Notes: a model not told the origin generated them from the sequence alone. A stretch of 64,000 nucleotides of DNA from JBJMLO01 sp045805265 (GCA_045805265.1 JBJMLO010000018.1:1-64000); one strand, 5' to 3'; shown: positions 52,247 through 61,126, counted from the first letter of the stretch. Program-made: numbers and translations.

Positions 52247-54994
52247 CTATGCAGAGGCGCCGTGGCACTTCTTGTACTTGCGGCCCGAGCCGCAGGGGCA
52301 CGGCGCGTTGCGTCCGACCTTGTCGCTCACGGCCTGGGGAGCCTGAGCGCTGCCCGGGTCGTCACCGTGGGACATCTGGACCCGTGGAGGGCGCGCCGGC
52401 TCGTCCTGGCGGACGAGCTCGACGTGGTAGATGTACCGGACGAACTCGTCGCGGATGGCCTCCTTCATCTCGTCGAACATCGCGAAGGCCTCGCGCCGGT
52501 ACTCGGTGAGCGGGTCGCGCTGCCCGTACGCCCGAAGGTGGATGCCCTCCTCGAGGTAGTCCATCTCGTACAGGTGCTCGCGCCACTTCGTGTCGATCAC
52601 CGACATCAGCACCATGCGTTCGAGGTCGCGCATGATCTCCGGCGTGATCTCCTGCTCCTTGGCCTCGTAGGCGGCGAGGGCCTCGTCCAGGATCCGCTCC
52701 GTGATCTCCTCCGGCGTGACGGCGTCCCGGAGATCGGCCACCTCGAACTGGACCGGGTACACGGCCGACAGCGCAGTCCGCAGGCCATCCAGGTCCCATT
52801 CTTCCGAGAACGTCTCGGCATTCGCGTGTTGGGCAACCGCGGCCGTGATCCCCTCGGTGACCATGTCGAGCGCGTCCTCCTTGAGCTCACGCCCCTCGAG
52901 GACCTTGGTTCGCTCCTCGTAGATCACCTGGCGCTGCGTGTTCATCACGTCGTCGTACTTGAGGACGTTCTTCCGTCGCTCGAAGTTGACGGCCTCGACC
53001 TGCTTCTGGGCGTTCTCGATGGCCCGGCTGACCATCTTGGCCGTGATGGGCTCGTCCTCCGGCCAGTTGAACCGCTCCATGATGCGGCCGATGCGGTCGG
53101 AGGCGAACAGCCGCATGAGGTCGTCCTCGAGCGACAGGTAGAACTTCGACGCACCGGGGTCGCCCTGCCGACCCGACCGGCCGCGCAGCTGGTTGTCGAT
53201 CCGGCGCGACTCGTGGCGCTCGGTGCCGAGTACGTAGAGCCCCCCCGTGCCCACCACCTCGTCGTGCTCGGCGTCTGTCTCCTGCTTGAACTTGGCGAAG
53301 ATCGGGCCGTACTCGGCCTCGTACTCCTCCCGTTCCTCGGGCGACATCTCGAACATGAGATAACGGTCGTTGTCGAACTCCCGCGCGGCCATCTCCTGGC
53401 GGGCCATGTACTCCGGGTTGCCGCCGAGCAGGATGTCGACGCCTCGCCCGGCCATGTTCGTGGCCACCGTCACCGCACCGATGCGGCCGGCCTGGGCCAC
53501 GATCATGGCCTCCTTCTCGTGGTTCTTCGCGTTCAGCACTTGGTGCTCGACGCCCCGGCGCCGCAGGTACCCGGACAGCCGCTCGGACTTCTCGATCGAG
53601 ACCGTGCCGACCAGCACCGGCTGGCCGTGCTCGCTCCGCGCGACGATGTCCTCGGTCACCGCGTTCCACTTGGCGTCCTCGGTCTTGTAGATGACGTCCT
53701 GCTGGTCGTCGCGGATCATCGGCTGGTTCGTCGGGATCTCGATGACGCCGAGCTTGTAGACCTCCTCGAACTCGACCAGCTGGGTCTTCGCGGTTCCCGT
53801 CATGCCGGCGAGCTTGTCGTACATCCGGAAGTAGTTCTGGATCGTGATGGTGGCGAGGGTCTGGTTCTCCTCCTTGACCCGCACGCCCTCCTTGGCCTCG
53901 ATGGCCTGGTGTAGGCCCTCGGCGTACCGCCGGCCTTCCAGCACGCGGCCGGTGAACTCGTCGACGATCTTCACCTCGCCGTCGGCGACGATGTAGTCGA
54001 CGTCGCGCTTGTACAGCTCCTTGGCCCGCAGCGCGTTCTGGAGGTGGTGCACGAGCGGCGTGTGGACGTGCTCGTACATGTTGTCGATGCCGAGGATCTC
54101 CTCGACCTTGGCCACGCCCTCCTCGGTGACGGCGACCGTGCGCTTGGACTCGTCGGCCTCGTAGTCGTCGTCCTTGCGGAGCCGGGGGGCGATGCGGGCG
54201 AACGTCTGGTACCACTTCGCCGAGTCGGCCACCATGCCGCTGATGATCAGCGGCGTGCGCGCCTCGTCGATCAGAATGGAGTCCGCCTCGTCCACGATGG
54301 CGAAGTTGTGGCCTCGCTGGACCATGTCCTCGAGGCGCATGGCCATGTTATCGCGGAGGTAGTCGAACCCGAACTCGTTGTTCGTGCCGTAGGTGATGTC
54401 CGCGGCGTAGGCCGGCCGGCGCTGCTCGGGCATCATGTTCGACTGGATCAGCCCCACCGAGACGCCGAGCAGGCGGAAGATGCCCCCCATCCACTCGGAG
54501 TCGCGCTTGGCCAGGTAGTCGTTCACGGTGACGACGTGCACGCCCTTCCCCGACAGCGAGTTCAGGTACGCGGGCAGCGTCGAGACCAGCGTCTTTCCTT
54601 CACCGGTCTTCATCTCGGAGATGTCGCCACCGTGCAGCACCACACCGCCCATCAGCTGCACGTCGAAGTGGCGCTGGCCGATGGCGCGCTTGGCGGCCTC
54701 GCGGACGACCGCGAAGGCCTCCGGGAGGATGTCGTCGAGCGTCTCGCCGCCGCCGTCGGTCTGGCCGTCGCTGGCGTCGCTGCCGTCGGTCTGGCCGTCG
54801 TCGGTCTGGCCGTCGCCGGCGTCGCCGCCGCCCGAGGTGCCGAGCCGGCGGCGGAACTCGTCGGTCTTGGCCCGGAGCTCGGCGTCCGTGAGCTCCTCCA
54901 TCTCGGGCTCGAACGTGTTGACGACGTCGACGAGGCCCTGCAGCCGTTTCACCTTGCGGCCGTCGCCGCCGCCCATGATCTTGTCGAGGGGCAC
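52247..54994 (-). CDS. secA: Preprotein translocase ATPase SecA
   Basis: 915 residues from a GTG five bases after AAGGAG, giving MPLDKIMGGGDGRKVKRLQG; an ATG 12 codons upstream lacks such a site. DEAD-type motor: MKTGEGKTL Walker A, DEADSILIDEARTPLIISG, preprotein cross-linking domain, TVATNMAGRGVDI, RIDNQLRGRSGRQGDPG; C-terminal zinc motif CPCGSGRKYKKCHG. All motor motifs are intact. Unusual is a Gly/Asp/Gln/Thr-rich insert at about 50-90 between the N-terminal helix and the motor. Drives export through SecYEG. Confidence 0.97.
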   Translation of the reverse strand: MPLDKIMGGGDGRKVKRLQGLVDVVNTFEPEMEELTDAELRAKTDEFRRRLGTSGGGDAGDGQTDDGQTDGSDASDGQTDGGGETLDDILPEAFAVVREAAKRAIGQRHFDVQLMGGVVLHGGDISEMKTGEGKTLVSTLPAYLNSLSGKGVHVVTVNDYLAKRDSEWMGGIFRLLGVSVGLIQSNMMPEQRRPAYAADITYGTNNEFGFDYLRDNMAMRLEDMVQRGHNFAIVDEADSILIDEARTPLIISGMVADSAKWYQTFARIAPRLRKDDDYEADESKRTVAVTEEGVAKVEEILGIDNMYEHVHTPLVHHLQNALRAKELYKRDVDYIVADGEVKIVDEFTGRVLEGRRYAEGLHQAIEAKEGVRVKEENQTLATITIQNYFRMYDKLAGMTGTAKTQLVEFEEVYKLGVIEIPTNQPMIRDDQQDVIYKTEDAKWNAVTEDIVARSEHGQPVLVGTVSIEKSERLSGYLRRRGVEHQVLNAKNHEKEAMIVAQAGRIGAVTVATNMAGRGVDILLGGNPEYMARQEMAAREFDNDRYLMFEMSPEEREEYEAEYGPIFAKFKQETDAEHDEVVGTGGLYVLGTERHESRRIDNQLRGRSGRQGDPGASKFYLSLEDDLMRLFASDRIGRIMERFNWPEDEPITAKMVSRAIENAQKQVEAVNFERRKNVLKYDDVMNTQRQVIYEERTKVLEGRELKEDALDMVTEGITAAVAQHANAETFSEEWDLDGLRTALSAVYPVQFEVADLRDAVTPEEITERILDEALAAYEAKEQEITPEIMRDLERMVLMSVIDTKWREHLYEMDYLEEGIHLRAYGQRDPLTEYRREAFAMFDEMKEAIRDEFVRYIYHVELVRQDEPARPPRVQMSHGDDPGSAQAPQAVSDKVGRNAPCPCGSGRKYKKCHGASA
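54756..54815 (-). repeat. Short DNA repeats encoding the DGQTD insert of SecA
   Basis: The 15-base unit TCGGTCTGGCCGTCG occurs at 54756-54770, 54786-54800 and 54801-54815, the last two in tandem; each encodes D-G-Q-T-D in the secA frame. Replication slippage would change the length of the insert in steps of five residues. Confidence 0.85.
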
Positions 54995-55083
54995 GATGCT
55001 CCTTGCGGTTTCGCGGGATGGGATTCCCATGGATTATAGGGGGCGGTCCTCCCGAGCCGGGGGGCCCTGGAGGAGGTGTCCGG

Positions 55084-55482
55084 ATGGCACGGCGGGAGCT
55101 CTCCGCAGATGAGCGGCGACTGTTCGAGCTGCCCAACCACGCGGTCCTGGGGACCATCCGGCCCGACGGGAGTCCCCAGGTGACCCCCGTGTGGATCGTC
55201 ATGGAGGGCGACCTGGTCACGGTGAACTCGGCCCGGGGGCGTGCCAAGGTTCGCAACCTGGAGCGCGATCCCCGAGCCACGGTGACCGTCATGGACCTGT
55301 CCGACTGGGAGCGGTGGGCGAGCCTGGAGGGCCGGGTCGTCGAGATCACCGAGGAGGGTGCCCTCGAGCACGCCGACGTCGTCGCGCGCCACTACACCGG
55401 CCGACCGTTCCGCGACCTGGTGCCCGGGGAGGTCCGGGTCCGTATCGTCATCCGGCCGGACCGCGTGACATCCGAGCTCTAG
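55084..55482 (+). CDS. PPOX-class F420-dependent oxidoreductase-like protein
   Basis: 132 residues; GGAGG ribosome site nine bases before the ATG. Split-barrel flavin/deazaflavin fold: LPNHAVLGTIRPDGSPQVTPVWIVMEGD, VNSARGRAKVRNLERDPRATVTV, LEGRVVEITEEGALEHADVVARHYTGRP. The VWIVMEGDLVTVNSARGR wording is characteristic of the F420H2-binding subgroup known from mycobacteria. Substrate unknown. Its stop overlaps the convergent response regulator gene by four bases. Confidence 0.87.
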   Translation: MARRELSADERRLFELPNHAVLGTIRPDGSPQVTPVWIVMEGDLVTVNSARGRAKVRNLERDPRATVTVMDLSDWERWASLEGRVVEITEEGALEHADVVARHYTGRPFRDLVPGEVRVRIVIRPDRVTSEL

Positions 55483-56168
55483 TCCGGCTTCGACAGGTCC
55501 ACCAGGTTCTCCCGGACCGCGTACACCACCGCCTCCATCCTCGAGTGCAGGTGGAGCTTGTCGAGGATGTTCCGGACGTGGTTCTTCACGGTGTTCTCCG
55601 AGATGAACAGCTCCTTGGAGATGTCGCGATTGTTGAGGCCGGTCGCGACCAGGCGCAGCACCTCGAGCTCGCGGTCGGTGAGGTTGGGACCCGTGAAGCC
55701 CGGGCCGCCCGGGCGGCGGCTCATGGCCGCGAACTCGGTGAGCAGCTTCGAGGCCATGGCCGGCGAGATCCTGGACTGGCCTGCCACGACCGAGCGGATC
55801 GCTTCGGGCACCTCGTCGGTCGAGATCTCCTTCAGCAGGTAGCCGCTGGCCCCGGCCTTGATGGCCTCGTACAGGTCGGCCTCCTCGTCGGAGACCGTGA
55901 GCATGATGATCTGGACGTGGGGGAGGAGGCGGCGAAGCTCCCGGGTCGCGTCGATCCCGCTCCGGCGGGGCATCCGGACGTCCATGAGCACGACGTCCGG
56001 CATGAGCTCCTGGGCCCGCTCGATGGCCTGGTTCCCGTCGCCGGCCTCGCCGACCACCTGGAGGTCGGGCTCGCCGTCGAGGACCATCTGGAGGCCCCGT
56101 CGGAACAACGCATGGTCGTCCACGATCAGGATCTTCAGCCGGTCCTGCTCCCCCTCTCGGCTGCTCAC
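55479..56168 (-). CDS. NarL/LuxR-family response regulator
   Basis: 229 residues from a GTG. Receiver domain (about 11-125): ILIVDDHALFRRGLQ with the acidic pair, phosphoacceptor Asp in VVLMDVRMPRRSG, Thr and Lys in LTVSDEEAD and GYLLKE. LuxR-type helix-turn-helix (about 160-220): LTDRELEVLRLVATGLNNRDISKEL, TVKNHVRNILDKLHLHSR. No histidine kinase is adjacent. It is inserted between hpf and secA, directly after hpf (three bases between), where mycobacteria have no regulator, so it may be expressed with the hibernation factor. Confidence 0.94.
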   Translation of the reverse strand: MSSREGEQDRLKILIVDDHALFRRGLQMVLDGEPDLQVVGEAGDGNQAIERAQELMPDVVLMDVRMPRRSGIDATRELRRLLPHVQIIMLTVSDEEADLYEAIKAGASGYLLKEISTDEVPEAIRSVVAGQSRISPAMASKLLTEFAAMSRRPGGPGFTGPNLTDRELEVLRLVATGLNNRDISKELFISENTVKNHVRNILDKLHLHSRMEAVVYAVRENLVDLSKPD

Positions 56169-56171
56169 GGG

Positions 56172-56519
56172 CTACGCCGTGGTGTCCTGCACTCGCCGCA
56201 CGCGGGCGCCGGCCAGGATGCGCCGCCGGAGGCGGCCCCGTCGATCCCGGACCTGCCGCTCCAGCCGAGCCGCGATGAGATCGAGCGCGTCCTCGACCTT
56301 GGCGCCGTTCGCGTGGGCCCGGAACGTGTGACGGGGAACCATCAGGGCGGCGTCGACGGTCTTCGTGCCGTCGTGGGTGGGGAAGTCCTCGGAGATGATC
56401 TCCACCTCCATTCGCGTGGCCCGGGGTTCCAGGCGCTGGAGCTTGTCCAGCTTGTGCTGGGCGAGCTCCCGAAGATGGTCGGTGATGCGGACTCCCCTGC
56501 CCTTGAGGACGAGGTCCAT
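56172..56519 (-). CDS. hpf: Ribosome hibernation promoting factor (short form HPF/RaiA)
   Basis: 115 residues; ATG after AAGGAGGTG. The beta-alpha-beta-beta-beta-alpha fold reads MDLVLKGRGVRITDHLRELAQHKLDKLQRL, TRMEVEIISEDF, TVDAALMVPRHTFRAHANGAKVEDALDLIAARLERQV. The long C-terminal dimerisation domain of mycobacterial HPF is absent; the protein ends in a basic tail, so it is a short-type factor. It binds the decoding centre and silences ribosomes in stationary phase. Preceded by a structured RNA region of about 315 bases. Confidence 0.93.
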   Translation of the reverse strand: MDLVLKGRGVRITDHLRELAQHKLDKLQRLEPRATRMEVEIISEDFPTHDGTKTVDAALMVPRHTFRAHANGAKVEDALDLIAARLERQVRDRRGRLRRRILAGARVRRVQDTTA

Positions 56520-56571
56520 CGGCACCTCCTTCGTTGTCGCGAACGACGCGTCGGGCATCTCTGGCCGGCCG

Positions 56572-56887
56572 CGATGCCGCCTGCGACAAGCCTAGTCCGG
56601 AGCGGCGGGGGGCGTGGCGCCTTCGGTCCCGCCTCCCGGGGGCCGTCCGGCGCCGGCAGCGGCGGCGTGGCGACATCGACCGAGCGCCGGCGGGGGTGGG
56701 GGGTGGGCGACTCCCGCCCGGCTGACCTGGTCTTTGCCCCCACACTCGCCTGCCGAGGGGATCACCGCCCTCGCGGGCGGCTTAGCACCTTCTCCCGTTT
56801 CCGGGGCAGGACTTACCTCTAAGTCGCACCATGCTCGGCGGCCAAGGCTCGCCTTACGTGGGTCGTTTCGCCTGCGACTGGCATCGA
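56572..56887 (-). ncRNA. Structured RNA upstream of hpf, candidate raiA RNA
   Basis: The non-coding stretch between comF and hpf folds on the minus strand into a closed domain. CGATGCC at the 5' end pairs with GGCATCG at 56578-56572; AGTCGCA (56879-56873) pairs with TGCGACT (56828-56822); CTTAG (56823-56819) with CTAAG (56785-56781). Inside lie CCCG-GAAA-CGGG and CCGCCC-GCGA-GGGCGG, two GNRA-capped hairpins, and a CCCC...GGGG helix at 56736-56760. The position directly before the raiA/hpf gene is that of the raiA RNA motif described in Firmicutes and Actinobacteria. Identity with that motif is inference; that the region is structured and non-coding is well supported. Confidence 0.6.
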
Positions 56888-57622
56888 CTACCGGAGATCG
56901 TCCCCGGGCAACCACAGACCCGGGCGGGAGTCACCGCGAGCATAACAGCGGGCAGGAACCGGCCCCGCCACCGCCCGCGCGGCGGTCAGCAGAGCGACGG
57001 ACCGGGCGCCTGCCGCGCGGAGCACGCCGGCGCACTCGGCCGCCGTCGCCCCCGTCGTCAGGACGTCGTCGACGAGCAGGAGCGGGCCCGGCGGGGGCCG
57101 CGCGACCGCCTCGAACGCTCCCCGCATCGCCAGGCGCCGCTCGCGTGCGGTCCGGCGGGCCTGGGGGTCGGTGTCGGCGACCCGCCGCAGGAGCGGGAGG
57201 ACCGGCAGGCCCAGCCGCGACCCGACCGCGCGGGCGAGGGCCCGGGCCTGGTCATACCCGCGCTCGGCCCGCCGCCGCCGGCCGAGCGGCACCCACGTGA
57301 CGGCGACCGCGCCGGAGTCGTCGACCGCGGCCATCGCGGCGCCGAGCGCGTCGGCCACCGCGCGCCATCCGGAGAACTTGAGCCGGTACAGCGCCGACCG
57401 GGCCGGGCCCTCGTACAGGAACGGCGCGCGGGCCGTGGCCAACGTGGGCGGCGGGCAGTCGCGGCACCGGTCCACCGGTTCGAGCCAGGGCCGGCCGCAC
57501 CGGGCACAGGTCGGCGGCGTGATCGGCGCCAGGGCCTCCCGGCACGCGGAGCAGAACGGCCACGTCCCGCCTCCGCAGCCCGCGCAGCGGAGCGGGAACA
57601 CGAGATCGAGCAGGGACCGCAT
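56888..57622 (-). CDS. comF: ComF-family phosphoribosyltransferase-like protein
   Basis: 244 residues. N-terminal zinc-ribbon cysteines (CAGCGG, CSACREA, CARCGRP, CRDC) followed by a type I PRTase fold with TWVPLGRRRRAERGYDQARALARA and the PRPP loop LLLVDDVLTTGAT. In competent bacteria ComF acts in DNA uptake; in actinobacteria the gene regularly sits upstream of hpf and secA, as here. Its stop is immediately followed by the structured RNA. Confidence 0.92.
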   Translation of the reverse strand: MRSLLDLVFPLRCAGCGGGTWPFCSACREALAPITPPTCARCGRPWLEPVDRCRDCPPPTLATARAPFLYEGPARSALYRLKFSGWRAVADALGAAMAAVDDSGAVAVTWVPLGRRRRAERGYDQARALARAVGSRLGLPVLPLLRRVADTDPQARRTARERRLAMRGAFEAVARPPPGPLLLVDDVLTTGATAAECAGVLRAAGARSVALLTAARAVAGPVPARCYARGDSRPGLWLPGDDLR

Positions 57623-57675
57623 GACGCCGGGACGCTACCGCGAGGCACCGACATCATGAGCTCAGAGACGGTCCG

Positions 57676-58314
57676 CTATCCCAGGGACAGCTCCACGGTC
57701 CCCCGGTCCTCTCCGCCGGCGATCTCGAGACGGAGCTTCCTTCCGTCGCGGGGCACCGGGTACGCGCGAACCATGAGGGTGCCCGACCGCTCGTCGAGCT
57801 CCGTCTCGACCACCGGGAGGTCGCCCCCCGGCTCGGCCGACAGCATGCACTCGACAGGCGCGGGGGGGTCGAGCTCCAGGCGGAGCGTCGTCGCATCCGA
57901 CGCCAGCTGCACCCGCGTCACGACCACCCGTATGGCACCGACCCGGAAGGACCGGTCGGCCTTCATGATCCCGGTGCGCATCGTCCCCCGGGGCCACGGC
58001 ACGGAGAACCGACGGTCGCCGTACAGCGTGCGAGGAGCGCCGTCGAGGTCGACCTCGACCTCGAAGCCGTACCACCCGGGATCGAGGTCCGCCACGGCCA
58101 TCTCGAAGGGCACGAACAGGTCCTGGTGGGGCGGGACCGTGACGATCGCCCGCTCGACGGGGACATCGCGCTCCGAGCCGCCCCGCAGGCCGACGACGCG
58201 TGCGCTGCGCACCGCGATCTGGTGGGGATCCCGGTCCTCCCCACGGAACACGAGCGCCCCCTTGACCGTCGCGGGGAACCGCTCGAACCGGGTGCGCACC
58301 GAGACGGGCTCCAT
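57676..58314 (-). CDS. Uncharacterised conserved-looking protein, 212 residues
   Basis: The start overlaps the stop of the aldolase-MtnA gene by one base (TGATG), so it is probably co-translated. The protein begins MEPVSVRTRFERFPATVKGALVFRG and contains a long strand-rich domain with DLDPGWYGFEVEVDLDG, RRFSVPWPRGTMRTG and a C-terminal LRLEIAGGEDRGTVELSLG. Beta-sandwich character is likely. No signal sequence, no known motif. I do not recognise the family. Confidence 0.72.
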   Translation of the reverse strand: MEPVSVRTRFERFPATVKGALVFRGEDRDPHQIAVRSARVVGLRGGSERDVPVERAIVTVPPHQDLFVPFEMAVADLDPGWYGFEVEVDLDGAPRTLYGDRRFSVPWPRGTMRTGIMKADRSFRVGAIRVVVTRVQLASDATTLRLELDPPAPVECMLSAEPGGDLPVVETELDERSGTLMVRAYPVPRDGRKLRLEIAGGEDRGTVELSLG

Positions 58315-59861
58315 CACCCCACCCCTCCGACCACCGCGGCCAGTGCCTCGCGATACGCAGCGCGGACCACGCCCCGTTCGGTGACGATGGCGGTGACCAG
58401 CTCCGCCGGCGTCACGTCGAACGCGAGGTTCAGCGCGGGCGCGCCCTCCGGGGCCACGCGCGTCCCGAAGGCATGCGTGACCTCCTCCGGGTCGCGTTCC
58501 TCGATCCGGATGTCGTCCCCCGAGCCGGTCCCCAGGTCGATCGTCGACGTCGGCGCCACCACGAGGAATGGCACGCCGTGCCGCGCGGCCAGCACCGCCA
58601 GCGGGTACGTGCCGATCTTGTTCGCGACGTCCCCGTTCGCGGCGATGCGGTCCGCCCCGACGACCACGGCATCCACCCGACCGCGGGCCATCAGCGAACC
58701 CGCCGCCGAGTCGGCGATCACCGTGAACGGGACGCCGAGGGGCTCCAGCTCCCATGCCGTCAGGCGCGACCCCTGCAGCAGCGGCCGGGTCTCGTCGACC
58801 CACACGTGGACGCCCTTCCCGGCGAGGTGCGCGCACCACAACACGCCGAGGGCCGTCCCGATCCCGGCGGTGCACAGCATCCCGGTGTTGCAGTGCGTCA
58901 GCACGTTCGCGCCGGCGGGGATCAGCGAGGCGCCGAGCCACCCCATCCGCGAACAAGCCTGCGCGTCTTCGAACTCGATGGCCCTGGCCTCCGAGAGCAC
59001 CGCTTCGGCGAACTGGCGGTCGTCGCCGGCGGTGGCGCCCGCCGCCAGGGCCCGCCCGACCGCCCACCGGATGTTGACGGCGGTCGGCCGCGTCGCGACG
59101 AGCAGCGCCCCGGCCTTCGTCGCGGCCTCCCGTGCGTCCTCGCCCCTGTCCCGGGCACGGAACGCGGCCAGGGCCGTGCCCAGCGCCGCCGTCACGCCGA
59201 GCGCAGGAGCCCCTCGCACCGCCAACCGCCGAATGGACTCGGAGACGTCCTCCACGGTCTCGCACCGCACCCATCCGGCCGCGGCCGGCAGCCTGGTCTG
59301 ATCGAGGATCGAGAGGGTGGGGCCGGTCCTGTTCCACCCCTCGACCGGTCCCCAGCTCTCGTGCGCGAACGCCATGAAGACCGGGGAGGACGGCCCCACC
59401 CCGGTCGCGGCGCTCGGGACCGGGCCGCGGTCGGCGGCCCACAGGTAGATCTCGAGCGTCGCCGCGGCGTGCTCCAGGGTCCGGCCCAGCCCATAGGCCC
59501 CGTGGGGTTGGCCCTCCGCCCATCCGGCAGGGACGGATCCCGGCGGATGCGCATGGACCACCGCACCCACCCGCCGGGGGGAGTCGTTGGCGTCGTTGAC
59601 GTCGTAGTTCTCGAGGTGGATCCCCAGATCCGACGACGAGGCCGTCGGTGGGACCGTCGGCGTCCCCACCAGGACGTCGTCGACCGCGAGCGCGTCGAGG
59701 CGTGAGCCCGACCGGGTGATGACCAGCCGGCGGCCGTCGTACGTCGAGAGGTTCCCCTCCGCCCCGGAGATCAGCTCGCGCCGGGCCAGGTGCTCGCCCA
59801 CGGCGCGGAACGCCGCCAGCTCCTCCTCGGAGACCGGCTCGACTCCGTCCTGGGGCGTCAC
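58314..59861 (-). CDS. Class II aldolase-like domain fused to 5-methylthioribose-1-phosphate isomerase (MtnA)
   Basis: 515 residues from a GTG. Residues about 1-146 resemble class II aldolase/MtnB: GAEGNLSTYDGRRLVITRSGSRL, HxH zinc pair at His103/His105 (VVHAHPP) and a third His at 120 (PHGAYGLGRTLEHAAATLE), but only 14 residues separate the second and third His, far fewer than usual. Residues about 174-515 are MtnA: RLAVRGAPALGV, the catalytic Cys in THCNTGMLCTAGIGTALG and Asp in VGADRIAANGDVANKIGTY. MtnA converts methylthioribose-1-P to methylthioribulose-1-P; an aldolase or MtnB dehydratase acts next, so the fusion joins consecutive steps of SAM by-product salvage. Confidence 0.9.
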   Translation of the reverse strand: MTPQDGVEPVSEEELAAFRAVGEHLARRELISGAEGNLSTYDGRRLVITRSGSRLDALAVDDVLVGTPTVPPTASSSDLGIHLENYDVNDANDSPRRVGAVVHAHPPGSVPAGWAEGQPHGAYGLGRTLEHAAATLEIYLWAADRGPVPSAATGVGPSSPVFMAFAHESWGPVEGWNRTGPTLSILDQTRLPAAAGWVRCETVEDVSESIRRLAVRGAPALGVTAALGTALAAFRARDRGEDAREAATKAGALLVATRPTAVNIRWAVGRALAAGATAGDDRQFAEAVLSEARAIEFEDAQACSRMGWLGASLIPAGANVLTHCNTGMLCTAGIGTALGVLWCAHLAGKGVHVWVDETRPLLQGSRLTAWELEPLGVPFTVIADSAAGSLMARGRVDAVVVGADRIAANGDVANKIGTYPLAVLAARHGVPFLVVAPTSTIDLGTGSGDDIRIEERDPEEVTHAFGTRVAPEGAPALNLAFDVTPAELVTAIVTERGVVRAAYREALAAVVGGVG

Positions 59862-59865
59862 GCCA

Positions 59866-61122
59866 CTACGTTCCCTGCTCCCACGAGGCCAGGTACGTCT
59901 CCTGCTCGGGCGTCAGCTCGTCGATCTCGACGCCCATCGCCTGGAGCTTGAGCCGGGCCACCTCGGAGTCGATCTCCTGCGGCACGCCGTACACGCGCTG
60001 CTCCAGGCCCTCGTGATTGCGGGCGATCCACTCCACGACCAGCGCCTGGTTCGCGAACGACATGTCCATGACCGCGGCGGGATGGCCCTCTGCGGCGGCG
60101 AGGTTCACCAGCCGGCCCTCGGCCAGCAGGTACAGGCGGCGGTCGTCCCCCAGCCGGTACTCGTCGACGAACTCGCGGATCCGGCGGGGCTCGCCTCCCA
60201 GGTCCCGCAGCGCCTGCTTGTCGATCTCCACGTCGAAGTGGCCGCTGTTCGCCATCACCGCCCCGGACTTCATGGCCTCCATGTGCTCGCGCCGGATGAT
60301 CGAGGTGTCGCCGGTGACGGTGACGAACACGTCCCCGATCCGGGCGGCGTCGCGGAGCGGCATCACGCGGTACCCCTCCATCACGGCCTCGAGCGCGGCG
60401 AGCGCCGAGACCTCGGTCACGATGACGTGCGCGCCGAGCCCCCGGGCGCGGGAGGCCACGCCCCGGCCACACATGCCGTACCCGCACACCACCACCGTCC
60501 TCCCCGCCATCAGCAGGTTCGTGGAGCGGAGGATCGCGTCGATCGTCGACTGCCCGGTGCCGAACCGGTTGTCGAACAGGTGCTTGGTATCGGCGTCGTT
60601 CACCGCCACGATCGGGTAGGCCAGCACGCCGTGCTCGGCCATGGACCGCAGCCGGATGACGCCGGTGGTGGTCTCCTCGGTGCCGGCCAGGATCTCCAGC
60701 AGCTGGTCCTTCCGCTTCGTGTGGAGCCGCCCGACCAGGTCGGCCCCGTCGTCCATCGTGACGTTCGGGCGGTGGTCCAGCACCTCGTCGATGTGCCGGT
60801 AGTAGGTCTCGTTGTCCTCGCCCTTGATCGCGTACACGCTGATGCCGCTCTGCTCGCACAGCGCGGCCGCGACGTCGTCCTGGGTCGACAGCGGGTTCGA
60901 AGCGCACAGCGCGACCTCCGCGCCCCCGGCCTGCAGGGTCTCGACCAGGTTCGCGGTCTCGGTCGTCACGTGCAGGCACGCGGCGATCTTCAGGCCCTCG
61001 AGCGGGCGTTCCTTCTCGAACCGCTCGCGGATCAGCGCCAGGACGCGCATCTCCGCGCCGGCCCACTCGATCCGCGCCCTTCCCTTGTCGATGAGCCCGA
61101 GGTCCTTCACGTCGCAGTCCAT
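59866..61122 (-). CDS. ahcY: Adenosylhomocysteinase
   Basis: 418 residues; ATG eight bases after GAGGAG. LHVTTETANLVETLQAGGAEVALCASNP, GRLHTKRKDQL, the NAD-binding VVVCGYGMCGRGVASRARGLG, GDTSIIRREHMEAMKSGAVM and MDMSFANQALVVEW. The short form, lacking the insertion of mycobacterial SahH, resembles archaeal and thermophile enzymes. It hydrolyses S-adenosylhomocysteine to adenosine and homocysteine. Followed after four bases by the aldolase-MtnA gene and preceded by a nucleoside phosphorylase, all on one strand. Confidence 0.95.
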   Translation of the reverse strand: MDCDVKDLGLIDKGRARIEWAGAEMRVLALIRERFEKERPLEGLKIAACLHVTTETANLVETLQAGGAEVALCASNPLSTQDDVAAALCEQSGISVYAIKGEDNETYYRHIDEVLDHRPNVTMDDGADLVGRLHTKRKDQLLEILAGTEETTTGVIRLRSMAEHGVLAYPIVAVNDADTKHLFDNRFGTGQSTIDAILRSTNLLMAGRTVVVCGYGMCGRGVASRARGLGAHVIVTEVSALAALEAVMEGYRVMPLRDAARIGDVFVTVTGDTSIIRREHMEAMKSGAVMANSGHFDVEIDKQALRDLGGEPRRIREFVDEYRLGDDRRLYLLAEGRLVNLAAAEGHPAAVMDMSFANQALVVEWIARNHEGLEQRVYGVPQEIDSEVARLKLQAMGVEIDELTPEQETYLASWEQGT

Positions 61123-61126
61123 TCGG

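Noticed and set aside
56572..56887. RNase P RNA, cobalamin, c-di-GMP or c-di-AMP riboswitch in the comF-hpf gap
   Set aside because: None of the diagnostic conserved strings of those RNAs was found; a GAGGTAAGTCC stretch only superficially resembles the RNase P signature.
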